From Candidatus Blautia excrementipullorum (lineage in GTDB: Bacteria; Bacillota; Clostridia; Lachnospirales; Lachnospiraceae): a stretch of 59,330 nt of DNA. Below, one piece after another: positions 45,764 to 53,745 of the stretch (position 1 is the first letter of the stretch; every line of letters begins with the position of its first letter). Position numbers and translations under genes: made by a program. The notes beneath the pieces are model-generated. The model did no database searches. It saw nothing but the letters and a program-made list of their open reading frames with translations, and had not been told where the DNA came from. The stretch spans positions 1 to 59,330 of the forward strand of contig DWYN01000148.1 of NCBI GenBank assembly GCA_019118645.1, in the 5' to 3' direction.

Positions 45764-46270
45764 ATGTTAGGAGTTTGTTTATTATTTGTGGGGATCGTGC
45801 TGATCAACAACGGCATGTGTAATTTTTACAAGGTGGACGGCAGATCTCTGGCAGTGATGAATATCTTTACAGGCGGACTTTCCCTGTTTATCAACTTTGT
45901 AAATCTTGTGCAGGGCAATTACTATGCTGCCGGAACAGGACTTCTGTTCTGCTTCACCTACCTGTTTGTGGCGGTCAACAATATTTTCGGGCTCAGCTCC
46001 ATTCCCTTTGCGTGGTTTTCCACCTTTGTGGCAGTGAACGCGGTGATCTGCGGAACACTGGAGGGCTTTGTGGGAATTCCGGCTCTTAATATTCAGCCGG
46101 ATATCCGCTGGGCGGGCATCTGGTATCTGTGGGCAATTCTCTGGGGCACTTCCTTTGTGGAGGATATCATGGGAAAAAAGCTGGGGAAATTCGTCCCGGC
46201 GCTGCAGGTGTTTGAGGGCGTTGTAACGGCATGGATTCCCGGCCTTCTGATGATGACCGGAAACTGGTAG
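45764..46270 (+). CDS. ureI: Urea channel (AmiS/UreI family)
   Basis: A 168-residue integral membrane protein with six or more hydrophobic helices, of the AmiS/UreI family of proton-gated urea or amide channels. It begins GVCLLFVGIVLINNGMCNFYKVDG, has a FCFTYLFVAVNNIFGLS region and ends in IPGLLMMTGNW. AGGAGAGGATAAG precedes the ATG. Its place between ureC and ureE supports the urea substrate. Whether it is gated by pH cannot be read from the sequence. Confidence 0.9.
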   Translation: MLGVCLLFVGIVLINNGMCNFYKVDGRSLAVMNIFTGGLSLFINFVNLVQGNYYAAGTGLLFCFTYLFVAVNNIFGLSSIPFAWFSTFVAVNAVICGTLEGFVGIPALNIQPDIRWAGIWYLWAILWGTSFVEDIMGKKLGKFVPALQVFEGVVTAWIPGLLMMTGNW

Positions 46271-46388
46271 AACTGCAGTCCGCGGAAAATCGGCGGGAGG
46301 AAATCGCAGCATCGGCGCACATGGGACACGGCTTGTTTTTCGCTGCATATCGATGCTGTCAGGATACATAGAACAAAAGGAGAGCACA

Positions 46389-46868
46389 ATGATCTGTGAA
46401 AAAATTCTGGGAAAAGTGACTGACGCGAAATTTAAAGGGAAAAAAGTGGACTATGTGGACATCTTCTGGGACGAGGCATTTAAGAAGCTGCACAGAAAAA
46501 CGTCCGGAAACGGTGTGGAGATCGGTATCCGTCTGGATGACTCTGTGCTTACAAGAGGACTGAACCAGGACGACGTGCTGGCGGTGGAAGGAGATACGGT
46601 ATTTGCTGTGCGGATCCCTCCCTGTGAATGCCTGATTGTCCGCATCGATCCCCATCACCCGGAAATGACGGCGAAGGTGTGTTACGAGATCGGGAACCGC
46701 CATGCGCCGCTGTTCTGGGGAGAGGAAGAGGGAACTTTCCTCACGCCGTACAATGAGCCCATGCGGGTGATGCTGGAAAAGCTTCACGGTGTGTCCGCGG
46801 AAGTAGCAAAAGTGCAGCTTGATTTTGACCGGCGGATTTCCGCCTCAGTGCATTCGCATACACACTGA
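46389..46868 (+). CDS. ureE: Urease nickel metallochaperone UreE
   Basis: Delivers nickel to the urease maturation complex. The 159-residue protein has the UreE fold pattern with CEKILGKVTDAKFKGKKVD at the start and the conserved His of IRIDPHHPEMTAKVCYEIGN. It ends in the short His-rich tail HSHTH, which can bind extra metal. AAAAGGAGAGCACA precedes the ATG at 46389. A repeat-filled gap of 337 bases separates it from ureF. Confidence 0.92.
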   Translation: MICEKILGKVTDAKFKGKKVDYVDIFWDEAFKKLHRKTSGNGVEIGIRLDDSVLTRGLNQDDVLAVEGDTVFAVRIPPCECLIVRIDPHHPEMTAKVCYEIGNRHAPLFWGEEEGTFLTPYNEPMRVMLEKLHGVSAEVAKVQLDFDRRISASVHSHTH

Positions 46869-46885
46869 TCTGTTTTATGCCTGCC

Positions 46886-47100
46886 GGAGTGCTGCAGAGT
46901 TCGGAGTGCTGCAGAGTCCGGAGTGTTACAGAGCCAGAGGTGTTACAGAGTTCGTGTAGAACCGGGGACGTTGCGCCTGAAGTGCTGCAGAGCCTGAAGG
47001 TTACAGAGTTCGTGTAGAACTGGGGTGTTGCGCCTGAAACGCTGCAAAGCCTGAAAGTTACAGAGCCGGGAGTGTCACAGGGGCTGGACAGAACACGGAC
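46886..47100 (+). repeat. Tandem repeat array between ureE and ureF
   Basis: Four direct 17-base units start at 46886, 46903, 46920 and 46937 (GGAGTGCTGCAGAGTTC and variants). Two longer units of about 57-58 bases follow from about 46942 (starting GTTACAGAGTTCGTGTAGAA and ending near AGAGCCTGAA), each containing a decayed copy of the short unit, then a partial copy. The 17-base period is not a multiple of three and no gene spans it, so it is non-coding. The gap 46869-47205 holds nothing else I can identify. Confidence 0.85.
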
Positions 47101-47205
47101 TCCGTGATGTTGAGGGGCCGGGGATGGAAAGGGGCTGCGATCTCAGATGTTTTCTGCGGGAAACAGGAAATTGATAAGATGAATGAGAAACGGGAGGATC
47201 TGGAA

Positions 47206-47901
47206 ATGACAGATGGAATTTCGAAATTTCTGCTTCTGCAGGTGAACGACGCTTTATTTCCCATCGGGGGCTATTCCCACTCCTATGGTCTGGAAACCTA
47301 CATCCAGAAGGGGATTGTGAAGAACGTGAACAGCGCAGGGGAGTTTATCAGGAAACGTCTTCAGTATAATTTCTTTTATAATGAGTTTTTTGCCGTCCGT
47401 CTGGCCTGGGAATACGCCGCGGAGGGGAATCTGGAAACAGTCGCGGAGCTGGAGACTGTCATGGAGGCAGGGAAAATTCCCAGAGAAACGCGGGAGGCGA
47501 GCCGGAAGCTGGGCGCGCGGTTTGTGAAAACACTTTCCGGGATTTCCGTTTCCTTTAAAAATGAGATGTTCTTCCGGTACAGGGAAATGCGGAAGGGAAA
47601 GAGCACACACCATGCAGTGGCCTACGGTGTGTTCTGCCAGTCGGCGGGAATCGCGGAACAGGACTGTCTGGAGCATTTTCTGTACGCGCAGACTTCCGCC
47701 ATGGTGACGAACTGTGTGAAGACAATTCCGTTAAGCCAGTCGGCAGGGCAGAAGCTTCTGGCGGAAACCTACAGGTTTCTGGAAACAATGACAGGGGAGA
47801 TCCGGGAGCTTTCCACAGACTGGCTGGGTCTTTCCGGACCGGGCTTCGATCTTCGCTGCATGCAGCATGAAGGACTGTATTCCAGGATCTACATGTCCTG
47901 A
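47206..47901 (+). CDS. ureF: Urease accessory protein UreF
   Basis: Part of the UreD-UreF-UreG complex that inserts nickel into urease. The 231-residue, mostly helical protein shows [20 protein letters not shown] near the start, the UreF hallmark. The start at 47206 is chosen because GGGAGG lies 8 bases upstream; an ATG nine codons earlier has only a weak site. The last residues, RIYMS, end 94 bases before ureG. Confidence 0.9.
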   Translation: MTDGISKFLLLQVNDALFPIGGYSHSYGLETYIQKGIVKNVNSAGEFIRKRLQYNFFYNEFFAVRLAWEYAAEGNLETVAELETVMEAGKIPRETREASRKLGARFVKTLSGISVSFKNEMFFRYREMRKGKSTHHAVAYGVFCQSAGIAEQDCLEHFLYAQTSAMVTNCVKTIPLSQSAGQKLLAETYRFLETMTGEIRELSTDWLGLSGPGFDLRCMQHEGLYSRIYMS

Positions 47902-47995
47902 GAACGGACGGGAACATACAGCGGAATGCCGCGGGCATAAAGGTGCGGCCGGGCCATTCGGCAGAGAAAATTACAGTGGAAAAGAGGATAAGGAA

Positions 47996-48604
47996 ATGTC
48001 ATATGTAAAAATCGGTGTGGCGGGTCCGGTGGGTTCCGGAAAAACCGCTCTTATAGAATGTCTTACCAGAAAGATGGCCTCCGAATACAGTATCGGAGTC
48101 ATTACAAATGATATCTATACAAAGGAGGACGCGGAATTTTTAAGCAGAAATTCGGTGCTTCCCAGAGAGAGGATCATCGGTGTGGAAACAGGCGGATGCC
48201 CTCATACGGCAATCCGCGAGGACGCATCTATGAATCTGGAGGCGGTAGATGAGATGATGGAAAAATTTCCGGATATACAGCTTCTCTTTATTGAGAGCGG
48301 AGGAGACAATCTTTCCGCTACCTTCAGCCCGGAACTGGTGGATGCAACCATTTTTGTCATTGACGTTGCCGAGGGAGACAAGATTCCCAGGAAAGGCGGC
48401 CCGGGAATCACAAAATCCGATCTTCTTGTGATCAACAAGATCGACCTGGCGCCATACGTGGGGGCCGACCTGTCGGTAATGGACCGGGATTCCAGGAAAA
48501 TGCGGGGCGACCGTCCGTTCCTGTTTACGAATATCCGGGCGCAGGACGGGACGGACAGAGTTATTGAATGGATTAAGAAAAATGTTCTTCTGGAAGGTTG
48601 TTGA
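47996..48604 (+). CDS. ureG: Urease accessory GTPase UreG
   Basis: A nickel-binding GTPase that powers urease activation. The 202-residue protein has the P-loop GPVGSGKT (10-17), the metal-site CPH motif in [30 protein letters not shown] and the GTP-specificity motif [19 protein letters not shown] stands before the ATG. Its end overlaps or abuts the ureD start, so the two are coupled. Confidence 0.96.
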   Translation: MSYVKIGVAGPVGSGKTALIECLTRKMASEYSIGVITNDIYTKEDAEFLSRNSVLPRERIIGVETGGCPHTAIREDASMNLEAVDEMMEKFPDIQLLFIESGGDNLSATFSPELVDATIFVIDVAEGDKIPRKGGPGITKSDLLVINKIDLAPYVGADLSVMDRDSRKMRGDRPFLFTNIRAQDGTDRVIEWIKKNVLLEGC

Positions 48605-48606
48605 GA

Positions 48607-49404
48607 GTGAGCACAGAGAATAAATTCGGAAAAAAATCTCAGGTCAGGCTGGAGACAGAACTCCGGGACGGGAAAGTGATCTTAAGCGATGTGTATTTCA
48701 CGGCGCCCTTCAAGGTGATGTTGCCGTTTTATGTGCGGCCGGATTATATGCAGGTGATGGTGCTCTCCGCCTCTGCCGGGATCATGGAGGGAGATGAACA
48801 GGAGTTTGACCTCCATATAAAGGAAAATACCAGCATGGAGTATCTCTCCCAGGCATATGAGAAAATACATAAGATGAAAGACGGCATGGCCCGCCGCCAT
48901 ACAAAGATCGTGGTGGAACCAGGAGCATATCTGAAATATGCGCCTCTTCCCACCATTCCATTCAGGGATTCCGCATTCGAGAATTCTCTGGATATTCACC
49001 TGAAAGACCGTAATTCCCGGCTTCTGTTCCAGGAGATTCTTTCCTGCGGACGGGCAGCAAGAGGTGAAGCCTTTGCCTATCGTTTTTATCACAACCGGGT
49101 ATCCGTTTATCAGAATGAAGAGCTGATCTATCTGGACAACACCAGATACGATCCAGAGCTGTTTCAGATGAACGGGATGGGAATGTACGAAGGATTTACC
49201 CATCTTCTGAATCTGGTCTTTTTTAATATCGAAAAATCCGAGGACTGGATCAGCCGGGTGCGTGCTCTCCTGGATGAAAGAGAGGATATGGAGGGCGGCG
49301 TTACCCGTATTTCCGGCGGCGATGCAGCCGTGCGCATCCTGGGGAGGAACGCGGAAGCGCTGCTGAAAATCTCAGAGGAGATCCAGAGCCTGCCGGAGGA
49401 GTGA
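48607..49404 (+). CDS. ureD: Urease accessory protein UreD (UreH)
   Basis: The scaffold of the urease activation complex, 265 residues from the GTG at 48607. It has the UreD pattern VYFTAPFKVMLPFYVRP, LSQAYEKIHKM and the region AYLKYAPLPTIPFRDSAFEN with SCGRAARGEAFAYRFY. The GTG lies 9 bases after GGAAGG; TTG codons at 48598 and 48601 are alternatives that would overlap ureG. It is the last urease gene and is followed by a terminator. Confidence 0.92.
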   Translation: MSTENKFGKKSQVRLETELRDGKVILSDVYFTAPFKVMLPFYVRPDYMQVMVLSASAGIMEGDEQEFDLHIKENTSMEYLSQAYEKIHKMKDGMARRHTKIVVEPGAYLKYAPLPTIPFRDSAFENSLDIHLKDRNSRLLFQEILSCGRAARGEAFAYRFYHNRVSVYQNEELIYLDNTRYDPELFQMNGMGMYEGFTHLLNLVFFNIEKSEDWISRVRALLDEREDMEGGVTRISGGDAAVRILGRNAEALLKISEEIQSLPEE

Positions 49405-49436
49405 GCCGCCCGGCATCGGAAGGATTGTAAAACTAA

Positions 49437-49477
49437 GAAAAAACGTTTATACTTAAAGACAGGTATAAGCGTTTTTT
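49437..49477. terminator. Terminator after the urease operon
   Basis: AAAAAACGTTTATACTT and AGGTATAAGCGTTTTTTT form a stem with A-runs on one side and T-runs on the other, 33 bases after the ureD stop. Confidence 0.88.
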
Positions 49478-49548
49478 TGTTTCAGATGAATAAGAAAGAA
49501 AAAGGGTTGAAAAGGATTTGACCTTTTTATTTTTACAGGAAGGCGAAC

Positions 49549-50901
49549 ATGAACGACAAGAAAAGTTTTTACAGGAATTTTTTCTCCATATATATTGTGA
49601 TCGTGCTTCAGAACATTGTCACCATAAGTGTGAATCTTACAGACAATGTCATGTTGGGCGCGTACAGCGAAACAGCACTTTCCGGGGCGGCGGCTGTGAA
49701 TCAGATTCAGTTTGTCTATCAGCAGCTTCTTACTGCTCTGGGCGACGGACTGGTGATTTTCTGCAGTCAGTACTGGGGAAAGAAGCAGACAAAGCCCATG
49801 AAAAAAATCGCAGCCACAGCTATGTACGGTGCGGCTGCGATCGCGGTGATTCTTTTTGTTCTGGTAAGCCTGATGCCTTATCAGGCTGTGGGGCTTTTTA
49901 CCACCGACCAGGCTATTATTGCAGAGGGAGTCCGGTATCTGAATATTATCCGTTTTACTTATCTGTTTTTTGCGGTGACACAGATTCTTCTGGCAACCCT
50001 CAGGAGCGTGGAGGTTGTAAAAATTGCCTTTCAGCTGTCCGTAACTGCCTTCTGTGTGAACTGCGGGATCAATTACCTTTTAATCTTCGGAAAATTCGGC
50101 GCTCCGGAAATGGGAATCCGGGGAGCTGCTGTCGGAACACTTGCCGCCCGTATTCTGGAGCTGATGATCCTCCTTGTTTATATTGTCAGAAAAGAAAACC
50201 GGTTAAATCTGAAACTGACGGATTATTTTCATCCGGATGCAGCCCTGAGCAGAGATTACATAAAGGTCACAGCGCCGATGCTGGCCACGCAGGGGCTGTG
50301 GGGCGTGAACACTGCACTGCAGACGGTGATCCTGGGACATATGACTGCAGCAGCCATCGCGGCGAACAGTGCCTCTTCCACTCTTTTCCTTCTAGTCAAA
50401 TCCATGTCTGTGGGGGCGGCCTCCGCGGCGGCGGTCATCATCGGAAAGACCATCGGAATGGGAGATATCAGTGTGGTAAAGAATTATGCACGGAGGTTCC
50501 AGAAGATTTTTCTCCTGATCGGAGTCTGCTCCGGAGTACTCCTGTTTTTCCTGCGGATCCCCTTCCTGTCGCTTTATGACCTTCAGCCGGAAACCATGGA
50601 GATGACAAACACTTTTCTGCTTATTTTAAGTATTGTAGTAGTGGGGATGTCTTATCAGATGCCCGTGAACAATGGCATCATCCGGGGCGGCGGAAATGCT
50701 GTTTTTGTAGTAAAGATGGATCTTGTCAGTATCTGGCTGATCGTACTTCCTCTGTCTGCGGTTATGGCATTTGTGGTAAAAGCCTCGCCGATTGTGGTGA
50801 TGTGCTGCCTGAATGCAGATCAGGTATTCAAATGCATTCCGGCATTCCTGGAAGTGAACTACGGAAACTGGATACGAAAGCTGACAAGGGAGGAGAGCTG
50901 A
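49549..50901 (+). CDS. MATE-family efflux transporter
   Basis: A 450-residue multidrug/toxin extrusion type transporter with about twelve hydrophobic helices in two similar halves. Visible family features include VTISVNLTDNVMLGAYSETAL in the first helices, YLNIIRFTYLFFAVTQILLA, and VGAASAAAVIIGKTIGMGD and NNGIIRGGGNAVFVVKMDL in the second half. AGGAAGGCGAAC precedes the ATG. The substrate is unknown. It stands alone between two terminator-like structures. Confidence 0.88.
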   Translation: MNDKKSFYRNFFSIYIVIVLQNIVTISVNLTDNVMLGAYSETALSGAAAVNQIQFVYQQLLTALGDGLVIFCSQYWGKKQTKPMKKIAATAMYGAAAIAVILFVLVSLMPYQAVGLFTTDQAIIAEGVRYLNIIRFTYLFFAVTQILLATLRSVEVVKIAFQLSVTAFCVNCGINYLLIFGKFGAPEMGIRGAAVGTLAARILELMILLVYIVRKENRLNLKLTDYFHPDAALSRDYIKVTAPMLATQGLWGVNTALQTVILGHMTAAAIAANSASSTLFLLVKSMSVGAASAAAVIIGKTIGMGDISVVKNYARRFQKIFLLIGVCSGVLLFFLRIPFLSLYDLQPETMEMTNTFLLILSIVVVGMSYQMPVNNGIIRGGGNAVFVVKMDLVSIWLIVLPLSAVMAFVVKASPIVVMCCLNADQVFKCIPAFLEVNYGNWIRKLTREES

Positions 50902-50912
50902 CAGTATCATCG

Positions 50913-50956
50913 CAGGACTGATTTGCGCTTATAACAGGACTGATTTGCGTTTATAA
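50913..50956 (+). repeat. Two-copy 22-base direct repeat
   Basis: CAGGACTGATTTGCGCTTATAA is repeated at once with one changed base (C to T), directly after the MATE stop. From about 50990 to 51100 an A-rich stretch repeats GAATCTAA/GAATTTAA-like words. The gene-poor stretch 50902-51567 holds these, a hairpin and a gene fragment. Confidence 0.85.
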
Positions 50957-51106
50957 TAGCATGAAAGATATGTGGGAGGAAACCTGAAAATAAATCGGAA
51001 AAGAATAGAAAGAGAATAGAAAGAGATTTGACAAGGCTCTAGGAAGAATTTAATAAGGAATTTAAGAAGAATCTAATTAGAATCTAATAAGAATTTAAGG
51101 AGAGTT

Positions 51107-51145
51107 GCTGCGCAGCCGCCTTTTAAGGCTATGCGCAGCATTTTT
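51107..51145 (+). terminator. Terminator in the degenerate region
   Basis: GCTGCGCA and TGCGCAGC pair around an inner GCC/GGC stem and are followed by ATTTTTCTTCTTT. Confidence 0.75.
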
Positions 51146-51208
51146 CTTCTTTATTATGCCGGGTAATCGCCGGGATTTTGGGCCAGAGATTCGGATAACA
51201 CAGAAGCT

Positions 51209-51370
51209 ATGGGGAAATTACGGTTAGAAATGGGAAAAGAGGGGAGTCAGCGGAAATTCCAGATGGGTTATACTGCCTGCGAGATGCTTCTGGAACGTAT
51301 TGAAGATCCACAGGGAGAAATGAAATCTCTTCTTCTGGATACCGAGCTTGTGATCAGAAAGTCTACCTGA
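51209..51370 (+). pseudogene. C-terminal remnant of a LacI-family regulator
   Basis: A 53-residue open frame whose second half reads ACEMLLERIEDPQGEMKS and LLLDTELVIRKST. This is the standard C-terminal end of LacI-family repressors (a leucine-rich helix, then a strand ending LVIRxST). The first 18 residues do not match, and no DNA-binding or effector domain precedes it. It is best read as the tail of a deleted gene. Confidence 0.7.
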
Positions 51371-51567
51371 AAAAAAGTACGAACTGCCGGAGCCTCACGG
51401 CAGAGAATGCTCTGTTTCGTCAGAAGCCAGAAAATCCCCTGTTTGGGATTTGATTGACAAAGGGGAATAATGGTGGCAGAATATTTTCTGGCAGCAGCAG
51501 GGGATGCGCGAAAGCCGGAGTTACCCTGAAGATCCTGCCGGAAAATATGACAACAGCAGGGGGAGAA

Positions 51568-52527
51568 ATGATGAACAGTAAGAAATCAAAGGAACAATGG
51601 ATGCAGAAAACATCTGTAGTTTGGGCGGGAGCCCTTTTGTGCTGCCTGCTCTGGGGAAGTGCTTTTCCTTTCGTTAAAATCGGATACCGGCTTTTTGAGA
51701 TTAATTCCGGGGATACTGCGTCTCAAATTCTGTTTGCAGGCTTAAGATTTGTTCTGGCAGGCGTTCTGGCAGTAATCCTGGGAAGTATATCTGAAAAAAG
51801 AATTCTTTTTCCTGAAAAAAAGGCAGCGAAAGAAATTATTTGGCTCAGCCTTCTGCAGACGATTCTCCAGTATTTCTTTTTCTACATGGGATTGGCGCAT
51901 ACAAGCGGTGTAAAATCATCAATAATAGAAGCTGTGAATGTATTCGTGGCAGTGCTTGTGGCAAGTCTGCTGTTTAAGCAGGAAAAACTTACAGTAAAAA
52001 AGATGGCAGGATGCCTGGTGGGATTTGCCGGGGTGGTTCTGATTAATCTGAATGGAATGAATTTTCATATGAGTCTGAACGGAGAAGGCGCAATTTTGCT
52101 GTCTACCGTTGCCTACGCATTTTCTTCGGTGTTTTTGAAAAAATTTTCGGGGAAATTTCATCCGGTTATGTTAAGCGGATACCAGTTTATTCTGGGAGGA
52201 GCAGTCCTTGCTTTGGCTGGCGCCTGTCTGGGCGGAAGAATTCACACAATATCTCTGCCTGCTGCAGGACTTCTGATTTATCTGGCGCTTGTATCGGCAG
52301 TAGCGTATTCGCTTTGGGGCATTCTTCTGAAATATAATCCTGTTTCCAAGGTGGCAGTATTCGGATTTATGAATCCGGTATTCGGAGTTCTTCTCTCTGC
52401 GCTGCTGCTGGGTGAGACAGAACAGGCCGCAGGAATTCTGAGCCTGATTTCTCTGCTTCTTGTCTGTGCCGGAATATATGTGGTGAATATGCCGGAAAAA
52501 GGCAGTAAAGAGACAGTTTCTGAGTAA
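51568..52527 (+). CDS. EamA/DMT-family transporter
   Basis: A 319-residue membrane protein with ten predicted helices in two EamA halves. The first half begins AGALLCCLLWGSAFPFVKIGY, the second has AILLSTVAYAFSSVFLKKF and ends PVFGVLLSALLLGETEQAAG with VVNMPEKG. Such proteins export amino acids or other small metabolites; the substrate is not evident. The ATG at 51568 follows GCAGGGGGAGAA; a longer in-frame start 114 bases upstream has no site and would add an untypical N-terminus. Confidence 0.85.
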   Translation: MMNSKKSKEQWMQKTSVVWAGALLCCLLWGSAFPFVKIGYRLFEINSGDTASQILFAGLRFVLAGVLAVILGSISEKRILFPEKKAAKEIIWLSLLQTILQYFFFYMGLAHTSGVKSSIIEAVNVFVAVLVASLLFKQEKLTVKKMAGCLVGFAGVVLINLNGMNFHMSLNGEGAILLSTVAYAFSSVFLKKFSGKFHPVMLSGYQFILGGAVLALAGACLGGRIHTISLPAAGLLIYLALVSAVAYSLWGILLKYNPVSKVAVFGFMNPVFGVLLSALLLGETEQAAGILSLISLLLVCAGIYVVNMPEKGSKETVSE

Positions 52528-52550
52528 AATTCTCAACAGGTGATTTTTTC

Positions 52551-52580
52551 TTGCATTTTCCAGAAAGACCATGTTATAAT
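52551..52580 (+). promoter_or_regulatory. Promoter of the iron-siderophore importer operon
   Basis: TTGCAT at 52551-52556 and TATAAT at 52575-52580, 18 bases apart. The first operator (52591-52604) overlaps the predicted start site. Confidence 0.75.
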
Positions 52581-52588
52581 CCGGCATG

Positions 52589-52604
52589 AGTTAGCGATGA
52601 CTAA
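52589..52604 (+). promoter_or_regulatory. Operator 1 (TTAG-N6-CTAA) beside the -10 box
   Basis: AGTTAG, six bases, then CTAATTA, 10 bases after the -10 box. The pattern equals that of the site at 52672-52691 and resembles the DtxR/IdeR iron-repressor box half-sites TTAG and CTAA. Confidence 0.55.
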
Positions 52605-52618
52605 TTAAATGCTTGGAA

Positions 52619-52665
52619 GAGCCATACATACTCCATATCAATGCTGTATGCATGGCTCCTTTTTT
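52619..52665 (+). terminator. Leader terminator ahead of the iron importer
   Basis: GAGCCATACATAC and GTATGCATGGCTC pair with one mismatch, followed by CTTTTTT, downstream of the promoter and upstream of the first gene. It would stop transcripts unless something prevents it. Confidence 0.8.
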
Positions 52666-52671
52666 ATCAAT

Positions 52672-52691
52672 TAGTTAGTTAAAACTAACTA
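52672..52691 (+). promoter_or_regulatory. Operator 2, perfect 20-base inverted repeat before the ribosome site
   Basis: TAGTTAGTT, AA, AACTAACTA: a perfect palindrome containing TTAG-N6-CTAA, ending 3 bases before the GGAGG ribosome site. It looks like a DtxR-type metal-repressor site rather than a Fur box. Confidence 0.6.
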
Positions 52692-52707
52692 GAAGGAGGA
52701 AGACAAT

Positions 52708-53745
52708 ATTAAAAGAGCATCTTTGACATTCTTTTTAGCGGTGATTCTTATCGTTTTGTCCTTTGTTTCTTTATTTGTGGGAGTGATTGACATTCAGATT
52801 CCCTCACTTTTTCAGGGAGATATCAAACAGTGGAATGTTTTTCTGATCTCAAGGCTTCCAAGACTTCTGGCAATTCTCTGTACAGGAGTTGGAATGAGCA
52901 TTGCGGGACTTATTATGCAGCAGCTCTGCATGAATAAATTTGTATCTCCTACCACGGGGGCAACGATTTCCTCAGCGCAGTTTGGAATTTTACTGGCACT
53001 TTTGTTTATGCCTCGATCCACCATCTGGGGAAGAGCAGTTTTTGCTTTTCTGACTGCCATCCTTGGAACCTGGATTTTCGTCTGGTTTATTCAGAGAATC
53101 CAGTTTAAAGATGTGGTTATGGTTCCGCTTGTGGGAATTATGTTCGGAAATGTAATCGGCGGCATTACGAATTACCTGGCATACAAATATGAAATGACCC
53201 AGGCGCTTTCTTCCTGGCTGGTCGGGCACTTCTCCCTTGTTGTAAGAGGAAGATATGAAATTGTCTATCTGGTTGTCCCATTGGTGGTTCTGGCTTTTAT
53301 ATTTGCAAACCATTTCAATATTGTGGGTATGGGAAAAGATTTCTCCAGAAATCTGGGTATTCATTACAATTTTGTGCTTTTTCTGGGACTGACAATCGCT
53401 GCGATGATTACTGCGTCTGTTGTTGTGGTGGTGGGTTCGATTTCCTACATAGGGCTGATTGTGCCAAACGTGGTTGCCATGTTCAAAGGTGACAAGATCA
53501 GAGGAACCATCGCAGACACGGCACTTTTCGGCGCTGTCTTTGTTTTGGCCTGCGACATGATTGGACGGGCCGTAATTGCGCCCTATGAACTGCCCATTGA
53601 GCTGGTAGTGGGAATTGTGGGAAGTATGATTTTTATTGTGCTATTGCTGTACCGGCTTCAGCATGGACGAAAGGCGATCCGCCTGAAGGGGGAAGACTCC
53701 GGATGCGGTGCGATTTCGGGACTGGATGGAGGTGAAAGAAGATGA
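52708..53745 (+). CDS. Iron-siderophore ABC transporter permease (YclN/CeuB-like, FecCD family)
   Basis: A membrane subunit of a siderophore importer, 345 residues from an ATT start at 52708. The ATT follows GGAGG by 8 bases and gives the usual N-terminus, KRASLTFFLAVILIVLSF. The next alternative, TTG at 52723, is 23 bases from the site and would cut the first helix short. Motifs are ISRLPRLLAILCTGVGMSIA, FVSPTTGATISSAQFG, LSSWLVGHFSLVVRGRYE and SISYIGLIVPNVVAMFKGD, typical of FecCD permeases. It overlaps the second permease by 4 bases (ATGA). Confidence 0.88.
   Translation: MKRASLTFFLAVILIVLSFVSLFVGVIDIQIPSLFQGDIKQWNVFLISRLPRLLAILCTGVGMSIAGLIMQQLCMNKFVSPTTGATISSAQFGILLALLFMPRSTIWGRAVFAFLTAILGTWIFVWFIQRIQFKDVVMVPLVGIMFGNVIGGITNYLAYKYEMTQALSSWLVGHFSLVVRGRYEIVYLVVPLVVLAFIFANHFNIVGMGKDFSRNLGIHYNFVLFLGLTIAAMITASVVVVVGSISYIGLIVPNVVAMFKGDKIRGTIADTALFGAVFVLACDMIGRAVIAPYELPIELVVGIVGSMIFIVLLLYRLQHGRKAIRLKGEDSGCGAISGLDGGERR

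Noticed and set aside
46886-47100. A CRISPR array between ureE and ureF.
   Set aside because: The repeats are directly adjacent and degenerate with no unique spacers of constant length, and no cas gene is in the window.
49518-50579. 353-codon plus-strand frame overlapping the MATE gene.
   Set aside because: Cys/Arg/Ser-rich shadow of the MATE frame with no family match; the MATE frame has clear helices and motifs.
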